Below, piece after piece: positions 8,690 through 18,011 of a DNA stretch of 61,593 bases. Under the pieces are notes generated by a model. The model was not told the DNA's origin, searched no databases, and saw only the letters and a list, made by a program, of their open reading frames with translations. The stretch comes from Pseudoxanthomonas sp. Root65 (GTDB lineage: Bacteria > Pseudomonadota > Gammaproteobacteria > Xanthomonadales > Xanthomonadaceae). The number at the start of each line of letters is the position of its first letter. The stretch's first letter is position 1. The stretch is taken from positions 373,195 to 434,787 of the forward strand of contig NZ_LMHA01000003.1 of the NCBI RefSeq assembly GCF_001427635.1, read 5' to 3'. The position numbers were made by a program, and so were the translations under genes.

Positions 8690-11418
8690 CTAGAACGTCT
8701 GCCAGTCCTCGTGGTCGTCACCGGCGGCCACCGGCTCCGGTGCGCGCACTGCCGGAGGGCGTGCCTTCCTGGCCGCGGCCGGACGCGACGGGGCGGCCTC
8801 CGCCGCCGGCCTGCGCGCCGGTGCGCTGACCTTCGCCTGCAGCTTGAACACCGACACCGACGCGGTGAGGGCGTGGGCCTGCTCTTCCATCGCACGCGCG
8901 GCAGCGGACGCTTCCTCCACCAGCGCGGCGTTCTGCTGCGTGGTCTCGTCCATCTGCACGATGGTCTGGTTGACCTGTTCGATGCCCGCGCTCTGTTCCT
9001 GCGAGGCGGCGGATATCTCGGACATGATGTCGGTCACGCGCTGCACCGACGCCACGATCTCGGCCATCGTCGCGCCGGCCTGGTTCACCAGCGCCGAGCC
9101 GTCGGCGACCTTGTCCACGGAGTTCTCGATCAGGCCCTTGATCTCCTTGGCCGCATTGGCCGAACGCTGGGCCAGCGTGCGCACTTCCGACGCGACCACG
9201 GCAAAGCCGCGGCCCTGTTCGCCGGCACGCGCCGCTTCCACGGCGGCGTTGAGCGCCAGGATATTGGTCTGGAAGGCGATGCCGTCGATGACCGAGATGA
9301 TCTCGGCGATCTTCTTCGAGGACTGCTCGATGTCGGTCATCGTGGTGACGACCTTGCCGACCACGCGTCGATGACCGAGATGATCTCGGCGATCTTCTTC
9401 GAGGACTGCTCGATGTCGGTCATCGTGGTGACGACCTTGCCGACCACGTCGCCGCCCTGCGAGGCGACGGAGGCGGCGCCGATGGCGAACTGGTTGGCCT
9501 GGCGCGCGGACTCGGCGTTCTGGCGCACGGTGGAGGTCAGCTCCTCCATCGAGGCAGCGGTTTCCTCCAGGTTGGCGGCCTGCTGCTCGGTACGGCGCGA
9601 CAGGTCCAGGTTGCCCGAGGCGATTTCGCCGGCGGCCGTGTTGATGGAACCGGAAGCCTCCTGGATGCGGCCGACGATGTCGGTCAGCTGCGCGACGGTG
9701 GCATTGGCATCGTCGCGCATGCTGGCGAACACGCCGTGGAAGTCGCCTTCCATGCGCGCGGTCAGGTCGCCGCGGGCGATGGCCTTCAGCAGTTCGGAGA
9801 CCTCGGCCAGGTTGCCGTCGGTGGTTTCCATCAGATGGTTCAGGCCGCCGACCATGTCGCGGAAGTCGTGCCGGTACTTGTCCACGTCGCCACGCTGGCT
9901 GAAGTCGCCCGCCGATGCGGCCATGGCGAGGCGCTTGATCTCGCCGTTGATGGCGGACAGGGTGGACTTGCAGGCATCCAGCGTTTCGGTGATGAACGCT
10001 TTTTCGCCGGGCAGGCGGTCCATGTCTTCCGACAGGTCGCCGTCGGCGTAGCGTCGCATGATGCCGACCGCACGCATCTTGACCGCGATGTGGGCCGCGA
10101 CCAGCGTATTGGTGTCTCGCACCATGCGGCCGTACTCGCCGGGGAAGACGCTGTCGTCGATGCGGAAGCTGATCTCGCCTTCGTCGTGGCGGCGCGTCAT
10201 CTCGGTCTGCGCGGCGATCACCGACACCACCTGCGTCTGCACGCGATGCATGGCCGACAGCAGCTGGCCGACCTCGTCCTGGCGCGTGGTGTCGATCCGA
10301 CCGTCCAGTCGTCCCGCCGCCACATCGCCGGCGATGGCCACGGCGCCCCGCAGCGGCTGCGAGACCACGCGGCGCACGCCGATCCAGGTGAGCACGGCGA
10401 TCACCACCAGGGCGAGCAGCGAGAGCGACACGATCGCGATGGTCAACGCATGGCTGGAGGCGAGCACATTGGCCTGCGGTTCCACCGCCACCAGCGCCCA
10501 TTTCCACGGCGCGAACCGCTTCACCGCGACCAGCGCGGGGACGGCCTGGTCGCCGGATTTCGGCGCGACGTCGAGCACGTCATGGCCGTGGTCCTGTTCC
10601 AGCAGCGACTTCATCGCGGGCACGGAACCGGCGGCCACCACGTCGGTGTAAGGCGTGTCCTGGCTGGTAGGATGCGCGGCCATCCTGCCGTGCTGTTCGC
10701 CTTCGGCCAGGTCGACGACGAAGAAGTAACCGGCTTCGCCGAGCTTCGTCGTGCGCAGCTTGTCCTTCAGCGCGGCCAGTCCGTCGCCATAATTCTGGCC
10801 GACGAACAGGATGCCGACGGTGTTGCCTTCGGCATCCTGCAGCGGCTGGTAGTGGGTCATGTAGTCGCGGCCGAACAGGCGTGCGCGGCCGGTGTACGGC
10901 TTGTCTTCCAGCATCAGTGCGTAGGCCGGATGCTTGTGGTCCAGCGCCGTGCCGATGACGCGCTGGTCCTCGGCGTTGCGCAGCGAGGTGGTGGCACGGA
11001 TGAAGTCGTCGCCCTGGCGCACGAACAGCGTGGCGACCACGCCGGTGGCGTCGGTGAAACGGTCCACATGGGTGAAGTCGAGGTTCACGGTCTGCTCGCC
11101 GAAGCGCAACGCCGGTACGTCGACATCGCCGATGGGCGTGCTGGCGGCAGCATCCACCGACACGTCGCCGGAGGGCAGCGACGCGCGGAAGCTGCGCGCC
11201 ATCCGCTGCGTGGCATCGGTCAGCGTGCTGTCGTAGAGCGCGACGGATTCCAGCATGACCTGCGCGGCGACATCCAGGTCGGCCAGCGCACGGTCCTGGA
11301 TGGCGCGGCTGGATTGTCGCTGGACCACGAAGGCGAGGATGGCGAGCACTACCGCGACGGCGACGGTGACCTGCAGGGAGAGTTTGCTGCCAAGGGAAAG
11401 ACGCGCGAGTCGGGTCAT
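8690..11418 (-). pseudogene. Methyl-accepting chemotaxis protein, Cache type, broken by an 83-bp tandem duplication
   Basis: Chemoreceptor with a first membrane helix at about residues 12-32, a periplasmic single Cache-type sensor (about 35-315, like Cache_3/Cache_2 fusions), a second helix near 323-345, HAMP and HAMP-like repeats, and the MCP signalling domain ending in DWQTF, a likely CheR tether. An exact 83-bp tandem repeat (9283-9448) in the signalling tip shifts the frame, so as written the protein ends after ...[15 protein letters not shown]. Removing one copy leaves 2646 nt, exactly 882 codons (881 aa plus stop). This argues for a recent duplication or assembly artefact rather than long decay. 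The start ATG at 11418 fits the σ28 promoter 33 nt upstream. Ligand unknown. Confidence 0.88.
9283..9448. repeat. Exact 83-bp tandem duplication in the chemoreceptor signalling tip
   Basis: Units 9283-9365 and 9366-9448 are identical over all 83 bp and abut directly. The unit codes for [20 protein letters not shown] and neighbours on the minus strand. 83 is not a multiple of three, so the duplication causes the frameshift. Confidence 0.95.
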
Positions 11419-11450
11419 GGGGCAGGGAGGTGGTTGAGGTATCAGGACCG

Positions 11451-11477
11451 GTATCGGCGTTACGCCCTCCAAATTGA
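11451..11477 (-). promoter_or_regulatory. σ28 (FliA) promoter of the second chemoreceptor gene
   Basis: Minus strand: TCAA, 15 nt, GCCGATAC; the -10 ends 33 nt from the ATG at 11418. Confidence 0.8.
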
Positions 11478-11547
11478 GCGCTGCGTCAGGATTTTCCCGA
11501 CGAACGGTAAATGCGTGTACGTGGAGCGGTGTCCTGCCCTCAACGCA

Positions 11548-11572
11548 CACGGCCCGGACAAGCCGGGCCGTG
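11548..11572 (-). terminator. Terminator hairpin after the third chemoreceptor gene
   Basis: CACGGCCCGG, ACAAG loop, CCGGGCCGTG: a perfect 10-bp stem just past the stop at 11608. Its core matches the hairpin at 8634-8657, suggesting a shared origin of the two gene ends. Confidence 0.65.
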
Positions 11573-11607
11573 TGGTGACCACGAAGCCGGCAGGCGCCGG
11601 GTGGGGC

Positions 11608-13898
11608 TCAGAACTCCTGCCAGTCGCCGTCGGCCAAGGCCGGCTCCGGCTTGCGCGGGGCCGGCTTGCGGGCCACCGCCTTGGCCGCGACCTTCGGCGT
11701 CGGCGTGGCCACGGCGGCGGCCGCGATCGCCTTGCGCACGGGGGCGCTGACCGTGGTGGCCTGCAGCTTGAACACCGAGACCGATTCGGTCAGCCCTTGC
11801 GCCTGCTCTTCCATCGAACGCGCGGCGGCGGTGGCTTCTTCCACCAGTGCGGCGTTCTGCTGGGTGGCTTCGTCCATCTGGGTGATGGTCTGGTTGACCT
11901 GCTCGATACCGGCGCTCTGTTCCTGCGACGCGGCGGAAATCTCGGCCATGATGTCGGTCACGCGCTGCACGCTGGCCACGATCTCGGCCATGGTGGCGCC
12001 GGCCTGGTTCACCAGCGCCGAGCCGTCGGCCACCTTGTCCACCGAGTTCTCGATCAGGCCCTTGATCTCTTTCGCGGCGTTCGCGCTGCGTTGCGCCAGC
12101 GTGCGGACTTCCGACGCGACCACGGCGAAGCCGCGGCCCTGTTCGCCGGCACGCGCCGCTTCCACGGCCGCGTTGAGCGCCAGGATATTGGTCTGGAACG
12201 CAATGCCGTCGATCACCGAGATGATCTCGGCGATCTTCTTCGAGGACTGCTCGATGTCGGTCATCGTGGTGACGACCTTGCCGACCACATCGCCACCCTG
12301 CGAGGCGACCGAGGCCGCACGATGTCGGTCATCGTGGTGACGACCTTGCCGACCACATCGCCACCCTGCGAGGCGACCGAGGCCGCACCGATGGCGAGCT
12401 GGTTGGCCTGGCGGGCGGACTCGGCGTTCTGGCGCACGGTGGAGGTCAGTTCCTCCATCGACGCGGCGGTTTCTTCGAGGTTGGCCGCCTGCTGCTCGGT
12501 GCGACGCGACAGGTCGTTGTTGCCTGCGGCGATCTCGCCGGCGGCGGTGTTGATGCTGGTGGCCGCCATCTGGATGCCGCCGACGATCTCGGTCAGCTGG
12601 CCGACGGTAGCGTTGGCGTCGTCGCGCATCGTGGCGAACACGCCGTGGAAGTCGCCTTCCATCCGTGCGGTCAGGTCGCCGCGGGCGATGGCCTGCAGCA
12701 GCTCGGACACTTCGGCCAGGTTGCCGTCGGTGGTTTCCATCAGACGGTTGACGCCGGACACCATTTCGCGGAAGTCGTATTCGTACTTGCTTTCGTCGCC
12801 GCGCTGCGAGAAATCGCCGGCCGCGGCTGCGGTGGCCAGTCGCTTGATGTCGCTGTTGATCGCCGACAGGTTGGCCTTGCACATGTCCATCGCTTCGGTG
12901 ATGACGATCTTCTCGCCCGGCAGGCGATCCATGTCTTCCGACAGGTCACCGACGGCGTAGCGGCGCATCACTTCCACGGCGCGCATCTTCACGCCGATGT
13001 GCTGGGCGACCAGTGCGTTGGTCTCGCGCACCATGCGGCCGTATTCGCCGGGGAAGGCGCTGTCGTCGATGCGGTAGCTGATCCGGCCTTCGTCATGGCG
13101 CACCGCCATTTCGCTCTGGGCGGCGATGACCGACTTCACCTGCGTCTGCATGCGCTGCATGGAGCCGAGCAGGTCGCCGAGCTCACTGCGGTCGTCGATG
13201 ATGATCTGGCGATCCAGCTGGCCGCGCGCCACGGCGTCGGCGACGCTCATGACCTCGGTCATCGGCCGCACGATCGAGCGGGTGATGAGGACCGCGGCCG
13301 CGATGGCCAGCATCAACGCCACTGCCACCAGCAGCCCGATGGCGCGGATGTTGTTGGTATAGCCGGCCTGCTGGGCGGCAACGGCTTCGTCCAGCTCCTT
13401 CATCTTGTCGTCCAGAATCACGGCCACCGCATCGGCCGCGGCCTGGCGCAGGTCGCCGGCGCCACTGGCGGGTGCCAGGTCGCCGACTTTGACCGATTCG
13501 ATCAGGAGGCGGCTGTTGTCGAAGTAGAGCGCGGACTTGGCCAGCATCTGCTGGTACAACTCCTTCTGATGCGTGTCGGTGATGGTGGTCCCGTACGCTT
13601 TCGACAGCTCGTCGAAGGCCTTGCTTCCCGCCACCAGCTCGCCGGTGTACTCGGCAACTTTCTCCGGGTCCTGGTAGCCAGCGACCAGGCCGCGCTCACT
13701 GACCCGGTATTCGGCCAGCATCGTGGCCAGGCGTCCAAGGTCGCGGATGGCGGGCACCTCCTTGTTCGTGATCCCGACCACCACGCCCTGCGCCACGCCC
13801 ATCCGCTGTACGGAGAACGCGCCGGTGGCGACGATGAGCAGGACGAGCACGGCGAAGCCGATGGCCAGGCGCTTGCCGATCTTGAGGTGCTTGAACAT
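11608..13898 (-). pseudogene. Methyl-accepting chemotaxis protein, four-helix-bundle type, broken by a 68-bp tandem duplication
   Basis: Chemoreceptor with a first membrane helix at about 10-30, an all-helical periplasmic domain of about 150 residues fitting the 4HB_MCP family, a second helix near 184-208, HAMP, and an MCP signalling domain ending in DWQEF, a likely CheR-docking pentapeptide. An exact 68-bp tandem duplication (12252-12387) breaks the frame just before the signalling tip. Deleting one unit leaves 2223 nt, exactly 741 codons (740 aa). ATG at 13898 (MFKHLKIGKRL) chosen over upstream codons because the basic start and helix follow directly. Own σ28 promoter about 93 nt upstream and own terminator. 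Very similar to the neighbouring receptor from HAMP onward. Confidence 0.88.
12252..12387. repeat. Exact 68-bp tandem duplication in the third chemoreceptor gene
   Basis: Units 12252-12319 and 12320-12387 are identical. They code for [21 protein letters not shown] on the minus strand. Length 68 shifts the frame. The duplicated stretch overlaps the segment duplicated in the neighbouring receptor but the unit ends differ. Confidence 0.95.
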
Positions 13899-13990
13899 GA
13901 AGGCGGTCTCGATAGAGTTCAGTAGGTGGGGCCGGTGCATCAGGCGGAAGCCGTCGCGGTACGTGCCCTTGGTGCGGTGTCTCCCCCGGA

Positions 13991-14017
13991 GTAACGGCGG
14001 AATGTGACAGTTCTTGA
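13991..14017 (-). promoter_or_regulatory. σ28 (FliA) promoter of the third chemoreceptor gene
   Basis: Minus strand: TCAA, 15 nt, GCCGTTAC. Same spacing as the other sites, with A to T at one -10 position, as also in the fliD promoter. Confidence 0.7.
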
Positions 14018-14033
14018 TGACCGCTCGGCGGAA

Positions 14034-14051
14034 AGGTAAGCGTGCTTACCT
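14034..14051. terminator. Palindromic hairpin past the porin relic
   Basis: AGGTAAGC, GT, GCTTACCT: perfect 8-bp stem. It sits downstream of the decayed porin fragment at the place equivalent to the GGCGC...GCGCC hairpin (about 14254-14273) that follows the intact porin gene. Probably a terminator; no U-run. Confidence 0.4.
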
Positions 14052-14116
14052 GTATGTCGACGGCATGCCCGCGCAGACCGTGACCGGGTGCGCAGGCAAT
14101 GCGGAAAGCAGGCTTG

Positions 14117-14245
14117 GACGTGCATCTGCGCGCGCAGCGGCAACACGGACGGAGCGGCGGAGAACGTCGCGCGCGTCGTCTCGCGCTTCACGCCGCTGGC
14201 GCGGAACTCGAACGACGGCATGAGGTAACCATTGGCGCCCGTGTC
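14117..14245 (-). pseudogene. Decayed copy of the porin 3' end
   Basis: In one minus frame the 43 codons read DTGANGYLMPSFEFRAS...APSVLPLRAQMHV. This aligns residue by residue with the C-terminus of the adjacent porin (TLGANWYLTPYFKFQAN...DPSVFQLRAQMHF). The terminal aromatic residue and the stop codon are lost. The similarity continues downstream: GCATGCCCGCGCAGACCGTG occurs at 14063 and again at 14280. This is a diverged partial tandem duplication of about 185 bp, offset 217 bp, with no start or signal peptide. Confidence 0.75.
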
Positions 14246-14330
14246 CAAACATAGGCGCGCTTGCCCGAGCGCCAACAGAGCATGCCCGCGCAGACCGTGA
14301 CCGGCTGCGCAGGCGATGCGGAAAGCACGG

Positions 14331-15524
14331 TCAGAAATGCATCTGAGCGCGCAGCTGGAACACGGACGGATCGGCGGAGAACGCGCCGCGCGTCGCATCG
14401 CTCTTCACGTAATTGGCCTGGAACTTGAAGTAGGGCGTCAGGTACCAGTTCGCGCCCAGCGTCCAGTTGTGTTCGCGACCACCGGCGATGCCGTCGCTGT
14501 CCAGGTCGATGCGGCTGTAGCGCGCCAGCAGCTCCAGCGCGCCGTACTTGCCCTTGGGCTTGGGGTTGCTGACGTTGCCGCCGCTGTAGCCGCGCGATTC
14601 GCCGGTCACCAGCCAACTGCCCAGCACGTAGCCGCCATCGGCCGAGTACGAAGGCAATCCCAGCTCGCGCGTGGTCTCCTGTCGCAGGTACTCGCCCTGC
14701 AGCGACCACGGGCCGTGGATCCACAGCGCTTCCAGGCCCATGCGCTCGATCTGGTCCACGCGCGTGAGCGTGCCGGAGTCGACCAGGCGCACGCCGGTGA
14801 GCGAGGCTTCCGGCTTGGCGCGCCAGCGCACGCTCGGATACACGGTGACGCCCAGACCATTGACCTCGCTGTCGGGACGTTCCTGCGATCCGGCAATGCC
14901 CAGGTGCAGTACGTCGCCGGCCGCCTTGCGCGGCGTCCACGCCAGCCGGAACGCCGCCGTGTCGCCCTTGTTGTTGCCCTGCAGGTCGGACTCGAAGAAG
15001 TAGCCGACGTTGGCGATGTAGTGCGCGCGTTCGAACGCCCAGTCGATGCCGCTGCGGCGGCCCTGGTAGAACGCCTGCGTGGGCAGCGACGGTTCCAGCA
15101 TCGAGACGTGGCGGGTGCCGGTGTTGCCCTCGAAGCCGAGCGGCAGCTTCATCTGGCCGATGCGCACCTTGCCGGCGTCATGGCCGAACAGCGCCTTGGT
15201 TTCCAGGCGCAGGGCGACGTCGTTCCAGGTCTTGGCTTCGAAGTCGAAGGTCGCGCCGAAGTCGTACACGCCCTTGCGCTTGAGCGTCACGCCGATCTCC
15301 TGGCGGCGCCAGGCGTCGTCGTCTTCAAGCGCGGCGCCGTTGTAGCCCTCACCGGAAAAGCGGTTGAGGTCGTATTGCAGGTTGCCGCCCAGGCTCAGCT
15401 CGGTGCCGTCGGCGAAGCTGATCTTCGGCGGCCACGCGGCCGCGGTGGTGCGTCCGTCGTCGGCACGGGCGCCGGCGTGCACGGCCAGCAGCGAAAGGGC
15501 GAGGGTGGAGAGCAGGTACTTCAT
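14331..15524 (-). CDS. Phosphate-selective porin O/P family outer membrane protein
   Basis: 397 aa. Signal peptide MKYLLSTLALSLLAVHAGARA, then a β-barrel-like alternating pattern ending in the typical outer-membrane C-terminal Phe (QLRAQMHF). The N-terminal mature part (FADGTELSLGGNLQYDLNRF) and the LPLGFEGNTGTRHVSMLEPS region fit the OprO/OprP (Porin_O_P) family, which passes phosphate or polyphosphate in pseudomonads. No Pho box was recognised, so substrate specificity is open. ATG at 15524 chosen because the signal peptide begins there. It sits between the chemotaxis operon (cheA stop 15610) and a chemoreceptor gene; a hairpin separates it from cheA. A truncated decayed copy of its 3' end lies downstream. 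Confidence 0.85.
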   Translation of the reverse strand: MKYLLSTLALSLLAVHAGARADDGRTTAAAWPPKISFADGTELSLGGNLQYDLNRFSGEGYNGAALEDDDAWRRQEIGVTLKRKGVYDFGATFDFEAKTWNDVALRLETKALFGHDAGKVRIGQMKLPLGFEGNTGTRHVSMLEPSLPTQAFYQGRRSGIDWAFERAHYIANVGYFFESDLQGNNKGDTAAFRLAWTPRKAAGDVLHLGIAGSQERPDSEVNGLGVTVYPSVRWRAKPEASLTGVRLVDSGTLTRVDQIERMGLEALWIHGPWSLQGEYLRQETTRELGLPSYSADGGYVLGSWLVTGESRGYSGGNVSNPKPKGKYGALELLARYSRIDLDSDGIAGGREHNWTLGANWYLTPYFKFQANYVKSDATRGAFSADPSVFQLRAQMHF

Positions 15525-15560
15525 GCGGATACCGTCAGTGTAGGGGCGTGCGCCACCGGC

Positions 15561-15582
15561 CGTCGCCCCGTGGGGAGCGACG
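15561..15582 (-). terminator. Hairpin between cheA and the porin gene
   Basis: CGTCGCCCC-GT-GGGGAGCGACG folds into a 10-bp stem with one bulged A. It lies 28 nt past the cheA stop and before the porin start, so it is likely the terminator of the STAS-cheY-cheA unit. Confidence 0.5.
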
Positions 15583-15609
15583 CGGTCGGGGACAACGCGG
15601 GGAATGGGG

Positions 15610-17598
15610 TCAGGCGGCCTGCTGCATCCGGCGCGCGCGGACCAGGCCACCGACATCGACGATCAATGCGACGCGGCCATCACCGAGGATGGTGGCGCCG
15701 GAAATGCCGTCGATGCGGCGGTAGTTGTTCTCGATGTTCTTCACCACGACCTGCTGCTGGCCGATCAGTTCGTCCACTTCCAGCGCCAGTTTATGGCCGT
15801 CGGCTTCCACCACCACCACCAGCGGATCGTCCGCCTCGCTCTGGCCGTAGCGGTAGTACTGGTTCAGCGCCACGATCGGCAGGTACTCGCCGCGCACGCG
15901 CAGCACGCGGCCTTCGCCGCCGACCGTGCGCACGTCCTCGGCCTGCGGTTGCAGCGCTTCCAGCACGTAGGTCAGCGGCAGGATCAGGGTTTCCTCGCCG
16001 ACCGACACGGCCATGCCGTCGAGGATGGCGAGCGTCAGCGGCAGGCGGATCACCACGCGGGTGCCGTGGCCGGCGCTGCTTTCGAGCTGCACTTCGCCAC
16101 CGAGCGCCTGGATGTTGCGGCGGACCACGTCCATGCCCACGCCACGACCGGACAGATCGGTGACGGCATCGGCGGTGGAGAAGCCGGGCTGGAAGATCAG
16201 GTCCCAGACCTGCGCGTCGGTGGGGTTTTCCGGCAGCGGCAGGCCGCGCTCGGCGGCCTTGGCGAGGATGCGGTCGCGGTTGAGGCCGCGGCCGTCGTCG
16301 CTGACTTCGATGACGATGTGGCCGCCCTGATGGGACGCGGCGAGCGTGATGGTGCCGGTCTCGTCCTTGCCCGATTGCGCGCGCACGTCCGGCATTTCCA
16401 GACCGTGGTCGATCGAGTTGCGGACCAGGTGCACGAGCGGATCGGCGATGCGTTCGATCAGGCCCTTGTCCAGCTCGGTGCCTTCGCCGATGGTGCGCAG
16501 GCGCACCTGCTTGCCGAGGCGCGCGGACAGGTCGCGGACCAGACGCGGGAAGCGGCGGAACACGGCGTCCACCGGCAGCATGCGCACGCCGATGACGGCT
16601 TCCTGCAGGTCGCGGGTATTGCGTTCCAGCAGGTCCAGGCCGGCGAACAGTCGCTCGCACTGGGCCTGGTCGAGCAGGCCGGAGACCTGCTTCAGCATGG
16701 CCTGGGTGATGACCAGTTCACCGACGAGGTTGATCAGGCCGTCAATCTTGTCGACGCTGACGCGGATGGAGCTTTCGGCGGCGTCGTTGGCGGCGGGCGC
16801 GGCAGCGGGCGCCTGCGCGCCGCTGGCGACGACCGCGGCCACGGGCTGCGCCGCCACGGCGACGGCGTCGACCGGCACCGCGTTGCGCTGCATCGGCTGG
16901 ATGTCGAGTTCGCAATCGTCGACGACCCAGGCGAACACGTCGTCCACGGCGCTGCGCGGGACCTTGCCGATCAGGCCCAGATCCCAGGCGAGATAGGCTT
17001 CCAGCGGATCGATCTGCTCGAAGCCGGGCAGGCGTTCCATGCGGCACGCGATTTCCAGCGGCCCCAGGTGTTCCAATTCGCGCAGGATGCGCAGCGGATC
17101 GTTGCCGCTCATGAACAGCGACGGCGCCGGCGTGAAGCCGATCTTCCAGCCGTCAGGTTCGGCCTCGGCGACGGCAGCGGCGGCCGGAGCGGCGGACGCG
17201 GGCGCGTCCTGTCCCGACAGCACGGCGTTGAGACGGTCCTTCATGGCCTGCACGGCGGCCGGATCTGCCGGCGTGCCGTGCTCGGCTTCGGCCAGCAGGG
17301 CGCGCAGCACGTCGACCGAGGCCAGCATCGCGTCGACCGCCGGCGGGCTGACCGCACGCTGGCCGGCGCGCAGTTCGTCGAGCAGCGTTTCCAGCACGTG
17401 GGTCATGCCGGCGATGGCGTCGAAGCCGAACGTCGCCGAGCCGCCCTTGATCGAGTGCGCGGCGCGGAAGATGGAGTTGATCAGGTCGCCGTCACGGTTG
17501 CCCTGTTCCAGCGACAGCAGGCCGGCTTCCATGGCTTCCAGCCCTTCGCGGCTTTCCTCGAAGAACGTGGCGTGGAAGCGCTGCATGTCCATGTTCAT
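15610..17598 (-). CDS. cheA: Chemotaxis histidine kinase CheA (second copy)
   Basis: 662 aa. Domains in order: Hpt/P1 with phospho-acceptor His48 in RAAHSIKGGS; a middle region with a P2-like segment (about 150-260) and Ala/Pro linker; P3 dimerisation (about 285-345); HATPase with N box HLVRNSIDHG and G boxes VSDDGRGL and GRGVGMDVV; C-terminal CheW-like P5. Autophosphorylates in receptor arrays and passes phosphate to CheY. It follows the STAS and CheY genes with a 47-nt gap. It differs from the other CheA at 22271-24028 in having a recognisable P2 region and lacking the DDEFEALLDQLHG motif. Whether it joins the same array or a separate pathway cannot be told from sequence. Confidence 0.96.
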   Translation of the reverse strand: MNMDMQRFHATFFEESREGLEAMEAGLLSLEQGNRDGDLINSIFRAAHSIKGGSATFGFDAIAGMTHVLETLLDELRAGQRAVSPPAVDAMLASVDVLRALLAEAEHGTPADPAAVQAMKDRLNAVLSGQDAPASAAPAAAAVAEAEPDGWKIGFTPAPSLFMSGNDPLRILRELEHLGPLEIACRMERLPGFEQIDPLEAYLAWDLGLIGKVPRSAVDDVFAWVVDDCELDIQPMQRNAVPVDAVAVAAQPVAAVVASGAQAPAAAPAANDAAESSIRVSVDKIDGLINLVGELVITQAMLKQVSGLLDQAQCERLFAGLDLLERNTRDLQEAVIGVRMLPVDAVFRRFPRLVRDLSARLGKQVRLRTIGEGTELDKGLIERIADPLVHLVRNSIDHGLEMPDVRAQSGKDETGTITLAASHQGGHIVIEVSDDGRGLNRDRILAKAAERGLPLPENPTDAQVWDLIFQPGFSTADAVTDLSGRGVGMDVVRRNIQALGGEVQLESSAGHGTRVVIRLPLTLAILDGMAVSVGEETLILPLTYVLEALQPQAEDVRTVGGEGRVLRVRGEYLPIVALNQYYRYGQSEADDPLVVVVEADGHKLALEVDELIGQQQVVVKNIENNYRRIDGISGATILGDGRVALIVDVGGLVRARRMQQAA

Positions 17599-17645
17599 TG
17601 CGACGGTGCCCTGATGCGGTCGAAGGGAAGGAGAGGAGGGGAGGA

Positions 17646-18011
17646 TCAGCCCAGGACTTTCTGGACGGTGGCGACCAGTTGTTCCGGGTTGAACGGCTTG
17701 ACCAGCCAGCCGGTGGCGCCGGCGGCCTTGCCTTCGGCCTTCTTGTCGGCGGCCGACTCGGTGGTCAGCATCAGCATGGGCGTGAACTTGTAGTCCGGCA
17801 GCCCGCGCAGCGCGCGGATCAGCGAGATGCCGTCCATGTTGGGCATGTTGACGTCGGTGACCACGGCGTTGAACTTCTGTCCCTGCGCGCGCCCCAGCGC
17901 CACCTGGCCGTCTTCGGCTTCATCGACCGAGAAACCCGCCGAGCTCAGGGCGAAGGCGACCATCTGTCGCATCGAGGCCGAATCGTCCACTACCAGAATG
18001 CGTGCGCTCAT
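17646..18011 (-). CDS. cheY: CheY-like single-domain response regulator
   Basis: 121 aa, receiver domain only. Acidic pair in VVDDSAS, phospho-acceptor Asp in TDVNMPNMDG, Thr in MLTTES and the conserved Lys in VKPFN are all present. It is probably phosphorylated by the adjacent CheA. The ATG at 18011 overlaps the STAS stop (ATGA), indicating translational coupling. Compared with the CheY at 24848-25243 it lacks the DWNMPGM signature of motor-binding CheY, so it may act on the STAS partner or as a phosphate sink rather than on FliM; this is inference. Confidence 0.9.
   Translation of the reverse strand: MSARILVVDDSASMRQMVAFALSSAGFSVDEAEDGQVALGRAQGQKFNAVVTDVNMPNMDGISLIRALRGLPDYKFTPMLMLTTESAADKKAEGKAAGATGWLVKPFNPEQLVATVQKVLG

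Noticed and set aside
9283..9448. Programmed frameshift joining the two halves of the chemoreceptor
   Set aside because: The exact 83-bp duplication fully explains the shift.
9736..12960. Very long plus-strand open frame (over 1000 codons) opposite the chemoreceptor genes
   Set aside because: It is a GC-rich antisense shadow: composition is Arg/His/Gly/Ala-rich without domains, and the minus strand codes clear chemoreceptors over the same bases.
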